Source: Neonectria sp. B-13 (taxonomy: Eukaryota; Ascomycota; Sordariomycetes; Hypocreales; Nectriaceae). From it: a DNA stretch of 64,000 nucleotides. Shown here one piece after another: positions 21,436-32,305 of this stretch (positions are counted from its first letter, which is position 1; each line of letters begins with the position of its first letter). The stretch spans positions 664,353-728,352 of the forward strand of contig NOKP01000031.1 in assembly GCA_002682825.1 (NCBI GenBank), read 5' to 3'. The notes under the pieces are model-generated. The model searched no databases, had not been told where the DNA came from, and was given only the letters and a program-made list of their open reading frames with translations. A program made the translations under genes and the position numbers.

Positions 21436-23952
21436 ATGATCCCGAACCGCCGCTGTATCGGTGGCGTCTTCGCTCGCTGCGCCAACCGTCGTTTTCTCTT
21501 CGCCATCGCGGCCGTGTCCATCCTTAGTGCCAAGGCCGCGCACGTCTACGCTCATTTTGCTGCGCTTTCGACCGCCAACGTACTGCGTTGGGGTCTCTCG
21601 TTCTTTGCCCAAGATGTGGCGCTTCTTCTTGTCTTGCGTCTGCTGATCGATAAGGATGTCTTCGGGTTGGTGCCCTGGGTGCGTGTCATTGCTCCAGCCG
21701 TCGCCTCGGTCGTTGCCGTGTTTGTGCTGGCGCTGGCGAGCTGCAATATCTCCTTTTTCATCGTTGCCGGCTCTGAGCTTCACTGGCGCAACATTGGCTT
21801 CGCCGGCGATGGGTCGTCCCTGAAGCTTCTGCTTACCGGGTTGGTGTCGTGCCTCCTGGTCTGCCTTGCCATTCTCGTCGTGAGCTACGTCGTGCAGGAC
21901 ATCTATTACGACACCGTGAGCCTCGCATTGGATATCCTCAAATGGCCCTTCGCCTTTCTTTGGAACAGGGCGCCAAAACCCCGTCAGCTGTTATCCAAGG
22001 TCGGATACGCCAACCTCCCACAACATGACGTTGAACTCTCGTCGGACCAGGCGGAATACGAACTCAAAGAATTGGACCGCAATCATGGAGACGGCCATGA
22101 CAAACCTCCGGCCTCAAAACTCCTCATCCTCGCGTACTCCCTAGTCGGAGTCTTGCTGCTAGCCCTCACACTCCAATCCATCACTCGCTACGAGGATACC
22201 GCCTTCACCTTCATGTCTTGGACTTTACCGCTCATCCCTTTCGTCGACTTTGCGAACGCATCGCCGAACCTTGCCAGTATGCTACCGGTGTACGGTGCCA
22301 GCATCAACTACAGCTGGGACAACCTCACAGCGCTGGTCGAGCCGATTCCCCTGCCCTGGCTACCCAAGGACACGCCGCTTCCGGGGTTCGAGGACTGGTA
22401 CGAGGAAGGCAAGACGCATTACTCCGGCGCCGCAGATCCCATGCGAATTTCCAACCTGGATAGCGACTTGCTCCCAGGGCTTCGCGGAAAGCTCGACGGC
22501 GTCAAAATCCGACATGTGGTGGTCATAAAGCTTGAGGGCACGAGAAAGGACGTCTTCCCAGTCAAAAAGGATGGGTACATCTGGGAGCAACTGGCCGACA
22601 CCTTCGAAGACAAGACGTTGCCCCAGAACGTGCAAGACAAGTTAGCTACACTTGTTCCTACTGCCAACTTCCTTACAGGCGACTACGACGATGGCTTCGA
22701 CCACACAGAGTACAGGCGACGTGGTGGTATCAACTTCAAGAACGCTCACACCACTGCGAGCTTTACTCTTAAGAGTCTCACAGGCACATTATGTGGCCTG
22801 AGTCCGCTTGTCGCCGACTGGAACGTCGAGGTTTTTAACCACATCTATCAGCCATGTTTGCCTCAAATATTCGAGGCCTTCAACAAGATGGATCGCGGCA
22901 ACGACATCGAACCTCCCTCCCCCTGGAAATCCACGTTTCTGCAGTCTTGTACTGATACCTTTGACAAACAACAACTCCTGATGCCCCTAGTGGGATTCCC
23001 CGACGAAAACACCGTCAAGATGGAGTACTTGACAGGAGAGTCTCCCAAGTTTGGCCACGTTACTAAACCGGAGGACGCTCCCACCCTACCGGAGTTTATC
23101 TTGGAAGACTACCTCCGAGATGCTTTTGCTACGGCTAGAGAGAAAGATGAGAGAGTGTTCCTGGCACACTTGACAAGCACGAGTCATCATCCTTTCAAGT
23201 TGCCGCCGGATGAGGAGACAGTGCAATTGTCTGGAGGCAAAGACCCGAATGTCTTATCCAAGTATATGAACACCATTGGATATGTCGACCGCTGGCTGGG
23301 AAGGGTGCTGACCATTCTGGAGGAGGAGGGCGTTGCTGAGGAGACTCTGGTGGTCTTCGTTGGCGATCACGGCCTCTGTGTTGCAGAACACAGCTGCATT
23401 ACACCTTACTACGCTCCCCACGTCGCCAACTTCCACGTCCCACTCGTGCTGTCCCATCCGAGGCTGCCGCAAATCGATGTCGAAGATGCAGTCACGTCGC
23501 ACCAGATTCTCCCGACCATTCTGGACTTGCTTTTGGAAACCGGCTCCCTGACCGGGTCAGAGAGACAAGCTGCCCGCGACCTGATGGGCAACTATGAGGG
23601 CCAGTCTCTTCTGCGGCCGATGAAGGACTTCTCAAACTCGACGGATCAGCCGAATTGGCAGTTTTCAATCATGAACCCCGGACGCGCCATGCTCAGCGTC
23701 CGCGATGCTCACCAGCCGAACTGGCGCGTGGTGGTGCCGATTGTCGAGAACATCGAGTGGCGCTTCAGCGACTTGGCTCTGGATCCGCACGAAAAAAATG
23801 CTGTCGTCGGGTTCGGGTTCAAATCGTTTCTCAAGAAAGTTGAGCTCGACCATGGCCTCGAGGCCGCAGAATGGGTAGAGAAGGCGGCATTTATGAGTCG
23901 CTGGTGGGTTGAGGAAAACAGGAAGCGATGGCGGTACGAGGAAAAGAAATGA
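21436..23952 (+). CDS. Membrane-anchored sulfatase/alkaline-phosphatase-fold protein
   Basis: 838 aa, no intron. The first ~260 residues hold about five hydrophobic segments, then a lumenal/extracellular sulfatase-type domain follows. Visible family features are KLEGTRKDVFP (nucleophile region, with Thr where LTA-synthase-type enzymes have it), GLSPLVADWN, LTSTSHHPF and FVGDHGLCVAEHS (the metal-binding DHG block, near residue 645). This layout (helices plus C-terminal sulfatase fold) is shared with bacterial lipoteichoic acid synthases and phosphoethanolamine transferases; in ascomycetes the family is common and little characterised. It probably transfers or hydrolyses a phospho- or sulfo-group at a membrane or wall glycan. 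ATG 21436 follows a CT-rich leader and starts the first helix region. Confidence 0.82.
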   Translation: MIPNRRCIGGVFARCANRRFLFAIAAVSILSAKAAHVYAHFAALSTANVLRWGLSFFAQDVALLLVLRLLIDKDVFGLVPWVRVIAPAVASVVAVFVLALASCNISFFIVAGSELHWRNIGFAGDGSSLKLLLTGLVSCLLVCLAILVVSYVVQDIYYDTVSLALDILKWPFAFLWNRAPKPRQLLSKVGYANLPQHDVELSSDQAEYELKELDRNHGDGHDKPPASKLLILAYSLVGVLLLALTLQSITRYEDTAFTFMSWTLPLIPFVDFANASPNLASMLPVYGASINYSWDNLTALVEPIPLPWLPKDTPLPGFEDWYEEGKTHYSGAADPMRISNLDSDLLPGLRGKLDGVKIRHVVVIKLEGTRKDVFPVKKDGYIWEQLADTFEDKTLPQNVQDKLATLVPTANFLTGDYDDGFDHTEYRRRGGINFKNAHTTASFTLKSLTGTLCGLSPLVADWNVEVFNHIYQPCLPQIFEAFNKMDRGNDIEPPSPWKSTFLQSCTDTFDKQQLLMPLVGFPDENTVKMEYLTGESPKFGHVTKPEDAPTLPEFILEDYLRDAFATAREKDERVFLAHLTSTSHHPFKLPPDEETVQLSGGKDPNVLSKYMNTIGYVDRWLGRVLTILEEEGVAEETLVVFVGDHGLCVAEHSCITPYYAPHVANFHVPLVLSHPRLPQIDVEDAVTSHQILPTILDLLLETGSLTGSERQAARDLMGNYEGQSLLRPMKDFSNSTDQPNWQFSIMNPGRAMLSVRDAHQPNWRVVVPIVENIEWRFSDLALDPHEKNAVVGFGFKSFLKKVELDHGLEAAEWVEKAAFMSRWWVEENRKRWRYEEKK

Positions 23953-24768
23953 TTAGACCCTGAATTGCAAGCCATGTTTTTTTTTTGTCACAGTTTTTAA
24001 TAGCGCTACGGATAATCCATCTAATCCATCAGGATGCCGCTGGGTTCGCACCTGATGCCCGCATTCCAGTTGCAATGCAAGAGGATCAAAGCATAGACCT
24101 CACAATAAAATCACGCGAGTCCTGCTCACTTATTATTAATTGATGGTGTGGCATTCTGTGAACAAAGCGGCGCTTTGACTGAAGTTGCGATTGTGGCAAG
24201 ATGTTGTGGTCCGTATTTAGGATGAGGTGTGTTGAAGCGATGCCGCCCATCGTCAATTGACATTGGTTCGAACGAAGTATATTGCGACAGCGATAGTATC
24301 CGACTAGCATAGGCAGGACAAGAAATTTATCGACTAAAAGAGAATCGCAAATGCCCAAGTTCCCAAGTTAGGACTCGATTCTTATCGTATAGGTCTAATA
24401 TAAATAAAACAATGGGCTTCCATGTTACGTAGTATCAAAGTAACAACCCACAATGACATCAGCCGCCCTAGTTAGACCTCCAACGTACCACTCTCAGGAC
24501 TAATAGCTGCCGGATAGGGTATAAAGCCCCGGAGTGCCCGTTACGGCCTGACACAACCCAGTGGGGGTCTGTGTCCGTGATCCTGGAGGAAAGCCTGCTT
24601 CGTATAAAGGAGGCAGAAAAAAATTTGCTCTCTTGGTGAAGTCCCTTTTCCACCGTAATCACCTTGATGAAAATGTGCTGCTAGCGCCCCTAAACGCCAT
24701 CTTTTTCAACGCCAGACGTCAACGCCGACTCCCCTTCAACCCCTTGCTCACGGCTACCGTCAACGCGG
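23953..24768. other. Intergenic region upstream of the MFS gene
   Basis: 816 bp without credible coding sequence; a TATAAAG motif at about 24519-24525 and another TATAAAG near 24603 lie upstream of ATG 24769. Confidence 0.5.
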
Positions 24769-26523
24769 ATGGCCGTTCAGCCTGCTGGCAATTTCGATGA
24801 AGTGCTCCCGGGCACGCGACGGCTCTTCACCGATGAATGGGCAAGTGTCTCAGGCGATAGCGGATTGGAAAAGCATGGCGACATCATCCTCGTTCCTCGC
24901 CCGACCAAGTCTCCCAACGACCCCTTGAACTGGTCGCTTGCGCGCAAGGTCTGGCATTCGGTTCTCGTCTGCTATGTCGTCGCTCTGACCGCGGCCACGT
25001 CCAATGTCGCGGGTGCGGCGGGCGTGGGCGTCAATGAGCAGTACGGCATTAGCTACGATGTCTTTAACACGGGCGCCGGCGTCTTGTTCATCGGCATCGG
25101 CTACTGGACTCTGCTGAGCTCGCCGGCCGTCCATCTCTACGGCCGCCGCATCCTGTATCTCGTTGGCGGCACTTGGGGCCTCATCGGCAACATCTGGTTC
25201 GGCCTCCTCCAGAACAAGGCCGACACCATCTGGTCGCAGCTCTTTGTCGGCGCCTCCGAGTCAGTCGCCGAGGCCGTCGTCCAGCTCTCGCTGCTGGACA
25301 TTTGGTTTGAGCACCAGAACGGCACTTCGCTTGGCTTCTACACGCTGGCGACCTCCGTGGGCACCTACGTCGGGCCCTTGATCGGCGGCCATGTCGCTAG
25401 CAGCAGCCTTGGGTGGCGATGGATCGGTTATCTGGGCGCTATTGCATCCGGTGCCACGCTGATTCTCTTCTATTTCGGCCTCGAGGAGACTGCGTTCCAG
25501 CGCAACCGCTACCTCAACCACGAGCCCAGCAGCCATCAGCAGCTGGAAGCCGGCCGAGATGGCGTCAACACCGAGAATCCCCTTGCATCGTCCTCTCCTA
25601 CCCACGACTCTGTGCTTGGACACGGTGAAAAGTCCACTGGGCTGTCTCATCCCCCTGTCACCAGCACTCAGGTTGCCGACGAAGAAGCCTCGTACCATCG
25701 CGGTGAGATGGACCCGGACCGCTTCTCCATCTCGTACTCGCGGCCAAAGACGTACTGGGAGCGCATCGCCCTCGTCACCCCGTCGCCCAACCTGCGCGGA
25801 CTCGGCATTCAGCAATACGTCAATCGCCTCTGGCACACAATGGGAATCTTCACTTTCCCGGCCGTGTGGTTTGCTGGCCTGCAGTGGGGCATGCAGAACA
25901 TTGCTCTGTCCTTCTACCTGACTGTCCAGGAGGACTTCTGGTCTGGCCCTCCGTGGAACTACAGCGACGCTGCTGTCGGCAACATGAACCTCCCTTGTCT
26001 CATCGGCAGCGTCATCGGTTGCTTCTATGGTGGCTACTGCAGTGATGTGTTCTCGCTTTGGATGACCCGGCGCAACAAGGGCATCATGGAGGCCGAGTTC
26101 CGTCTGTATCTCATGTTCCTCTGCGTTGCCATCTTCCCCGCCGGTATGCTGCTCTTTGGTATCGGATCTGCCAAAGAATGGGACTGGCCCGTTCCCTACC
26201 TTGGCTTGGGCTTCATCGGCTTCGGATATGGCTGTGCTGGCGACTTGAGCATCACCTACCTGGCCGACAGTTACCCGGACATGGTCTTGGAAGGCATGGT
26301 CGGTGTCGCCGTCATCAACAACACCCTGGCCATGGTTTTCACCTTTGTGGCTAGCTACTGGCTTGACACTGGCCTCCAGGAGTGTTTCATCGAGCTTGGA
26401 GTCCTAAGCTTCGTTATCTTGATGCTCACTGTGCCTATGATTCTCTTCGGAAGGCAATCCCGGCGTTGGACCAAGAACAGATATCTCAACTTCTTGCGCA
26501 TCCGCGACGGAATGGATGAGTAA
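24769..26523 (+). CDS. Major facilitator superfamily transporter (DHA-type)
   Basis: 584 aa, no intron, about 12 transmembrane helices in two sets of six. The N-terminal signature SPNDPLNWSLARKVWH is typical of fungal drug:H+ antiporter-like MFS proteins, followed by LYGRRILYLVGG (the loop 2-3 GRR motif) and FVGASESVAEAVVQLSLLDIWF. A long, charged central loop (about residues 248-325) separates the halves. Members export or import small organic molecules; nothing here defines the cargo. The codon usage is GC-rich, unlike the AT-rich spacer before it. Neighbour: a convergent secreted intradiol dioxygenase, so aromatic compounds are a possible but unproven substrate class. Confidence 0.87.
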   Translation: MAVQPAGNFDEVLPGTRRLFTDEWASVSGDSGLEKHGDIILVPRPTKSPNDPLNWSLARKVWHSVLVCYVVALTAATSNVAGAAGVGVNEQYGISYDVFNTGAGVLFIGIGYWTLLSSPAVHLYGRRILYLVGGTWGLIGNIWFGLLQNKADTIWSQLFVGASESVAEAVVQLSLLDIWFEHQNGTSLGFYTLATSVGTYVGPLIGGHVASSSLGWRWIGYLGAIASGATLILFYFGLEETAFQRNRYLNHEPSSHQQLEAGRDGVNTENPLASSSPTHDSVLGHGEKSTGLSHPPVTSTQVADEEASYHRGEMDPDRFSISYSRPKTYWERIALVTPSPNLRGLGIQQYVNRLWHTMGIFTFPAVWFAGLQWGMQNIALSFYLTVQEDFWSGPPWNYSDAAVGNMNLPCLIGSVIGCFYGGYCSDVFSLWMTRRNKGIMEAEFRLYLMFLCVAIFPAGMLLFGIGSAKEWDWPVPYLGLGFIGFGYGCAGDLSITYLADSYPDMVLEGMVGVAVINNTLAMVFTFVASYWLDTGLQECFIELGVLSFVILMLTVPMILFGRQSRRWTKNRYLNFLRIRDGMDE

Positions 26524-26931
26524 TTTGAGGGAGAGTCGTGACAATAAGGGTGCTTCGCAGTCATCCTACACCTTCGTTTCGTTGTCTAGGCTATCAATAG
26601 CAGTCGTGTCTCTCGCACTTAGTATGGGCCTAGAATGATTATAAAACAGATGAAAAACAACATGGTTGCTTTCCGTGACATATTGATTTGGTGTACTTGC
26701 TGTGTGTGGCAAGTTGTGCGCAGTGAATGATATCTCCGACTCGGCTAATTCTTGACATCACACTCGACCGCATCTCCCTTTGCATATGTACTCCGTTACT
26801 TCTATCTACCTGAGAGAGTATTGACTTGAGCTAAAGTTCACAAAAACAGTATCATCTAATTGCAGTCGCTGAATGTTACAGCCGAAAAAGAAAGAAAAAA
26901 GACCGGGACGAGTTCCCATGCAATCTATCAT
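26524..26931. other. Convergent 3' intergenic region
   Basis: 408 bp between the convergent ends of the MFS transporter and dioxygenase genes; no coding sequence seen. Confidence 0.5.
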
Positions 26932-28150
26932 CTACGCGGCATCAGAAGGTGCCGTCCCGTTGAAGGTCCCATTGTCTCCGCCGGGGGATCCGCCTCCGCC
27001 TCCCGTACTGGACAGTGTATGCCCTCCATTTTCATCAATGTAACCAGCAACTCCGTAATAGTCGTCAGTCGAATAATCAGCTGAAGCATTGACACCGATC
27101 TGGATCCAGGCAAAGATGCCGTCCTGGAGGTTGTCGCCCAGATAAACAAACTGGGGAAAGGGATCGAAAGACGCGTCGGCCTGAAGGACCGACCACATGT
27201 CGTCGGCATTGGTCGTAATCGCTTGAGTGTTGGTGTTGTATGGCGATAGTTCCTCGACGGCAGAACGCAGAGTCTCGGGCCAAAAGAGCTGACCAATGTG
27301 AGAAACGGGAGCATCCCAGACCGAGATTGTGCCATTGGGCATGACTGTCGCATTGACGTGCGAGAGGAGATGAGTGTGGGTTGCTCGACCTTCGTAGTGG
27401 CCGGGGAAGATGGTCTCAAATTGAGCCACACCATCATGGTCAGTCAACTGTATGCCGCGAAGGTATGTGCTGTTGACACCATCTTCAGCATAGTTGCCCG
27501 AGATGCTGATTCCCGAGTAGATGCCAGTCGCATTGCAGTTCCAGATGTCCACAGCCACTGCAGGGATGGCGGCGCAAGTGCTAACATCGACATATTGTAC
27601 TTCGAGGAACACAGGGACTCCTTCGCACCACTCTGACTCGATGACGTTGGACCGCAGATACTCTCCAACCACATAGTACGGACCGTCGGTGATTTCCGGG
27701 GCCAGAATACAGCTGGTGTTGGCGCTGAAGATGTCCTCGAGCGGGGTGAACATGTTGACCGCGGCTGAGTCCGTCATGTTGTGGTTGACATCTTCCCAGG
27801 CCTCCAGATCGTCCAAGTCTCTTCGGTACTTCTTTGAAGCTGTACAGAAGTATTCAGTAAAATGTAGAGAGGGGCGGTTCAGAAGTCAGTGGCAACTTAC
27901 GCGTCTTGATCCCCGCTCTCTGGCGCAACTCTCTGACCTTTTTGGCTCGACGCTCAACAGCACGGGCTTTCAACGTCTTCGCACCGACACTGTCCGAGCA
28001 AGAGGTCAACGACTGGCGTCCAACAAGAGCAGCATTGTCGCGAGCTCGAATTTCGCGCTTCATGTGCTCATGGTTGTGCGATTCGCCCGGATGCGCAGTG
28101 GCAAGGGAGACGGCGAGGGCGGTAAGCGAAAGAAGGTTGAGTCGGACCAT
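26932..28150 (-). CDS. Secreted intradiol ring-cleavage dioxygenase
   Basis: Predicted 385 aa in two exons (28150-27901, 27839-26932). A signal peptide (about residues 1-19, ending ATAHP) is followed by a basic N-terminal region and the extracellular catechol-type dioxygenase domain. The non-haem Fe(III) ligands are visible: Tyr in DGPYYVVGEYLRSN, Tyr in FPGHYEGRATHTH and the two His of that same HTH. Substrate would be catechols, such as plant phenolics, hydroxyquinol or lignin breakdown products, cleaved to muconates outside the cell. The C-terminus is Gly/Ser-rich (STGGGGGSPGGDNG), probably flexible. The gene is convergent with an MFS transporter. Family is firm, substrate not. Confidence 0.92.
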
Positions 28151-29007
28151 GTTGGGCGAAGGTGTATAACAGAATACTCAATAAAGTGAGATGAGTTGTT
28201 CTGTGGTGATTGAGGTGTTAAGCAATGGCTGCCGTGATCCTTTTATACATCGCGGGGTGTTTCGACTGTTGTTATCTAGATCGACCACAGAGAGCAAACA
28301 ATTACTACCATGCCCAATTTTACACATTTACGCGTTTCCATCCACTTTCGATCACATCTGGGGCTGCGGCCTCTTGGAATGCACCAATCATTGTAGCATT
28401 GAACGTAATGCTTGCGTGTCTTTGGCAGTCGCCGTCACCGAGGTAGCCAATTTTCACCAATGCCCTGTCCACCGCATCACGGACCCTCATTCAGAGATGC
28501 CAAGGATCAAGAGATCTACGTCATGGAATACCATTGCCGTTTCGAGATTCAGATAAATCTGTTTGCCTTGCAGCCAAAGAAAACAGTCTAAGTGTAGTCC
28601 ACAAGTCAATATTGCGGGGATGTTGCCGGAGCTATTTCCCCTTTCCACCACCAAGGGCCCTGAGCTGACGACGCGATCCCCACATATCTGTAACATCCTC
28701 ATGACGCAAGCCGGCACCTACGAGAAATGCCGGTGTGCGTGCGCAGCAGAGGCCTCGTGGACCAACGACTCGCGTCTGATTACAATGCCCAAGGCCTGGC
28801 ATTTGTCTATGGTAACAGGGATATCACGGGATGTAGGGATTCTGACTGTATACATGGATCATTTAGACGAGTTCAAGTTTAGGAAGGGCGTGTTCACTAC
28901 CATCTTGAGCCCATCCCGGCAAGAACGAGGCAGACATAGCATGGCTGGTAAATTGCAAGCAATGCTTCGGCTGTCAGGTCAAAGACTACTCACGCTACCA
29001 CCTCTAA
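28151..29007. other. Intergenic region upstream of the dioxygenase
   Basis: 857 bp; holds the dioxygenase promoter at its left side. I see no gene in the rest; the open frames lack motifs. Confidence 0.5.
28241..28247 (-). promoter_or_regulatory. TATA box of the dioxygenase gene
   Basis: TATAAAA on the minus strand about 90 bp before ATG 28150. Confidence 0.5.
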
Positions 29008-30042
29008 TCACGCTCGCCGCCCATCCTTCTTGGGGCGTTGCGTCCCTCTTGCCAAGTTCTCGATGGCTTTCTCACTTAAATCTGTCCATTCCTCTGTGAC
29101 GTCTCCTAGAGTGGCTATGTCGAAGCGATGACCTGCCCACCTGCCTTTGCAGCCAAGATCTTGAGTCCCGGAGGGTTCTTCAGTCCACTGTAAAAAGGTG
29201 GCAAGTACTTCCCCCAGACTGTACGCGAACTGTGAATTCGCGATAGCCTCATCGAGGACGTATTCTTTGGTCGTCAAGTTTCGAAGTACCAGTGATTGGC
29301 TGGCGGGCTCGATATCAGGCGGTTGGCTCTTCAGCATTTGCATCAGGCGGTCGCATAACTGGAAACCTCCTTCTTCATCTCTTAGTCTCTCCTGGACATG
29401 CGACATGAGCATATGTGGCCGCTCAACCATCCCCTTCCTCATCCAATGAGGCATTTCAGATGGAAGGTTTTCTCCGACATGAGCCTCGGGTAAGTCATAG
29501 AGAGGGTTATTCCCAAGCTCTGCCCATTCTCGACTCTCATTATCGGTTGCAATTCCAGGAGGGATCTCTTCGGCAAAATCCCCAACCAAGATCAGCCGGT
29601 CACCAGCCCACGGTGCGATATCTCGAAGCAGAAGAGCCTGGTTACTCGAAGAAAGGAGACGAAAGAAGTAGGAGCATGTGAGCGATAAGCAGATGAAATC
29701 CTCCTCTGCGTCACTAGAAGCGAGAGCAGACACGACGAGGTCGATTATCTCTTGTGGTAGAGAAATCAAAGGAGATGCCGCACTACACTTGGAGTTAGCA
29801 AGGCTAAGGGACAGGCCAGAAAAGTTTACTCACCTTTTCAGCTTGGAGGCATTGATGCCATCATTGGAGATCTTGAAAGGAGACCACTTCGGGATTCGAA
29901 GAAGGCCAACTAACTGCTCGGCTATGCCGCTGAGGAGGAATTCACGGAGCTGGAGCTGGCCATGGCTAAATAGTTTGAGTTTCTCGTGGTTAAATAGCTC
30001 GCGCCTTTTATCGATGTTGACCAGTTTCCAGTGTTGTCCCAT
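29008..30042 (-). CDS. Fungal F-box-like protein of the MGQHWK family
   Basis: Predicted 327 aa in two exons (30042-29834, 29782-29008; donor GTGAGT, branch GCTAAC, acceptor GTGTAG). The N-terminus MGQHWKLVNIDKRREL is the start shared by a large filamentous-fungal family whose members carry an F-box-like helix region; here LPQEIIDLVVSALASSDAEEDFICLSLTCSYFF near residue 85-115 resembles an F-box. Members are thought to be SCF adaptor-like proteins, but their targets are unknown. ATG 30042 is chosen because this conserved start follows it; an upstream in-frame ATG at 30129 adds unrelated residues. Confidence 0.75.
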
Positions 30043-30500
30043 TGCGAAAAACACTGGTAAAACATTGAAGATAGCAAAAGAGGGGGAACCAGAGCGATCA
30101 GCAGTTCGCCCTAGCCTCTTGGCTGCCATCAGTCACGTGAATAACATGCGATACAGGAGCGTCTTTCAAATCACGAAGCAAAATGATGGCCAATTCACAC
30201 CACTGCGAAGCAAATTTTCGCCTCGTGATGGTAAAGTAAGGCTGGCTACCGAGAAGTATGGCTTGTGGCGCAGTTTTGGCGGCGCCATTGAATTCTGCCT
30301 AATATGTGCACCTTCAACATGGCACTAGTAACTTCATCGGTGAATGACTCAGAATTGAAGAACTTATAGATCGATTGCAGACCATGATGGGTTTCGTTCA
30401 TATTTAAATCAATCAATGGTCCGTTGCAGCACGCTTGATCCATCTTTCTTGGTTAATTCTCTTATTTTCCATCAACTGACTCTGTTTTGGTCCATCCAAG
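30043..30500. other. Divergent spacer between F-box-like and macrodomain genes
   Basis: 458 bp without a gene; must hold both promoters. Confidence 0.5.
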
Positions 30501-31100
30501 ATGGCGGCCAATACCTTTCAACTCGAGCACTCAGCTATTAGCGCTATTAGGTCCCTGCCTTCAAACATTCACCTCGTCCATGCCACAAATTGCGTTGGCG
30601 TATGGGGAGCTGGCATAGCAGCCGAGCTCGCTGCAGTTTTCCCAGCGGCATGCAGAGAGTACAAGAGGTTCTGTGAAGCCGCGAAGACTGATGCATCTGC
30701 ACGGTGGCCACCGAGAACTCTTGCTGGGCGGTGCCTCATTATTCCACCACAGGAGGCAGATGTGGCAGCTGGTGCTCCAAGCTTGCACATCGTCTGCCTC
30801 TTTACGAGTTACGGCTATGGAGGGCCAAATCGAGCAACCAGGAAGCCGGGAAAGGACAGTGCCAGCAAGATCTTGGTCCAAACCGAGAGCGCCCTGACAG
30901 AACTTAGGGCTCAGCTCGAGACGGAGGTGGAAACAGGAAAGAAGGAAGCGGACAAACAGGAGGACAGTGTGGTAGTATATTCGCCAATGTTCAATTCCGG
31001 GGCTTTTCGGGTACCCTGGTCAGAGACAGCGGTATTGATCGAGAAGCGGTTCATAGACTGGGAGGGTCGCTGGCTGGTAATGGAACCACCATCGAAATGA
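30501..31100 (+). CDS. POA1: Macrodomain protein, Poa1-like ADP-ribose-1''-phosphate phosphatase
   Basis: 199 aa, no intron; a single macrodomain fills the protein. The ADP-ribose pocket is clear: LVHATNCVGVWGAGIAAEL (residues about 25-43), with the catalytic/loop Gly residues, and later HIVCLFTSYGYGG and VYSPMFNSGAFRVPW for the second phosphate loop. Yeast Poa1 removes the 1''-phosphate from ADP-ribose 1''-phosphate produced by tRNA splicing and can also remove ADP-ribose from proteins. Housekeeping role likely. A Lys/Glu-rich insertion (about residues 135-155) is longer than in yeast. Confidence 0.88.
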   Translation: MAANTFQLEHSAISAIRSLPSNIHLVHATNCVGVWGAGIAAELAAVFPAACREYKRFCEAAKTDASARWPPRTLAGRCLIIPPQEADVAAGAPSLHIVCLFTSYGYGGPNRATRKPGKDSASKILVQTESALTELRAQLETEVETGKKEADKQEDSVVVYSPMFNSGAFRVPWSETAVLIEKRFIDWEGRWLVMEPPSK

Positions 31101-31238
31101 AGGGCGTGGCAATATACGAACTCTGACCTTGGCGAAAAGTTGGAAAGCGTGACGCAGAGGAGTCATTGAACAAACATCGAAGGAAATAATCACAGTACAG
31201 ATTCTACGCGTCTCCACGCTTTTCTATTTGATGCAGGA

Positions 31239-31334
31239 TGTGTTTGAGTTATTGGGATTAATATTAATAGGTATAGCATCTTACTGTGTCATCTCCTGTA
31301 GATTATTTGCTGTGCTGCCTTACTCTATTAAATG
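31239..31334. repeat. Dispersed degenerate repeat, copy A
   Basis: About 96 bp clearly similar to 49394-49490 (same orientation), starting TGTGTTTGAGTTATTGGGAT in this copy and ending AAATGA. Most differences between the copies are transitions. Not a known element to me. Confidence 0.65.
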
Positions 31335-31815
31335 AAATTCACTATATGCTTTAATAAGCCCACTGCAGTCGCTATTGTCGTTGGCGCAATCAACTTCCTC
31401 TTCACCTTCGTGAACTTAGTCGTCATCGATAAGGCAGGATGACGAATTGTCCTACTTGTCACTGTTCTGGAAATGGTAGCGCTCTTGATACTACGAGTCG
31501 GGGCGATAGATTAACAATAGGGTTTATAGGCTTTGAGCATGCCAGTTACCGCTGTTGCGTTTAACTATATCCCCATCTCAAAGGACCTTGTTCTACGCCA
31601 GCATCTGCTTCTTTGGTTGGCTGTTCGTTCGCTTCTCCTACCCTGAGGTCAAGAACATTCCTCTTGAAGAATTCAGGAAGGTCTTTGAGCACGGCTTCGA
31701 TGTTAAGCTGGCCAAGAAAATGCAGCGGGAGATGATGGTTCGTCGTCGGCGACCAAGGCTTAGACCTCCTTTGTTTTTCACGTCCCAAGATTCCGACCTC
31801 GAGTTTAGGGGATAG
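31332..31815 (+). pseudogene. Relic of an MFS sugar/inositol transporter
   Basis: The first part reads KPTAVAIVVGAINFLFT and FVNLVVIDKAG, then an in-frame TGA (about 31440), then RIVLLVTVLEMVALLI: this is a helix pair and the GRR-type loop of a sugar/myo-inositol permease. From 31555 another frame gives the C-terminal helix TLFYASICFFGWLFVRFSYP followed by EVKNIPLEEFRKVFEHGF, the usual cytosolic tail of inositol transporters. The N-terminal half is missing and stops lie between the parts, so the gene is dead. Confidence 0.75.
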
Positions 31816-32305
31816 CCTCCCTGCTTTCTGTTCGAAATGCACCCATATTTGTATAACTGGGACGCATTGTATATTAAATTTCACATGTAGTATGCCTTAG
31901 CTCGCGAGGGGCCCAATACACTACCTATACAATGAAATGGAAAACCGTTCCAGCTTGGTCCAACAGTACAAAATATGTCACATACAATGATTGGGATCTT
32001 AGGATGATGAGAAGCTGTTGATTTCTATATATGCTAGCGGGAAAGAAATATCTTTATATACATGATTTGATCCCTAGGGACGGGTAGGAAATGTGTCATC
32101 TCGGATGACTAGAAAGGAAGAGAAATGTTTCATCTAGGATGACAGGCTTGCTGAGAGAATCAAGGCTTGTTGAGGGAGGTCAAAGAGGTAAGAATTTAGA
32201 AGACCAACGGGCAGAGGAACCTTGTGATGTTGATGAATCTTATGATAGCCCATGCAAGTGGCAATACAAATACAGCCTTGGCAGGCATCTTCACACCTGA
32301 TTCCC
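31816..32305. other. Intergenic region with local repeats
   Basis: 490 bp at the 3' side of the LPMO gene. Contains short imperfect direct repeats (TGTCATCTCGGATGAC-like units near 32093-32143 and GGCTTGCTGAG-like units near 32146-32176). No gene seen. Confidence 0.45.

Noticed and set aside
27689..28189. A 166-codon open frame on the plus strand
   Set aside because: It overlaps the dioxygenase signal peptide region in antisense and has no motif.
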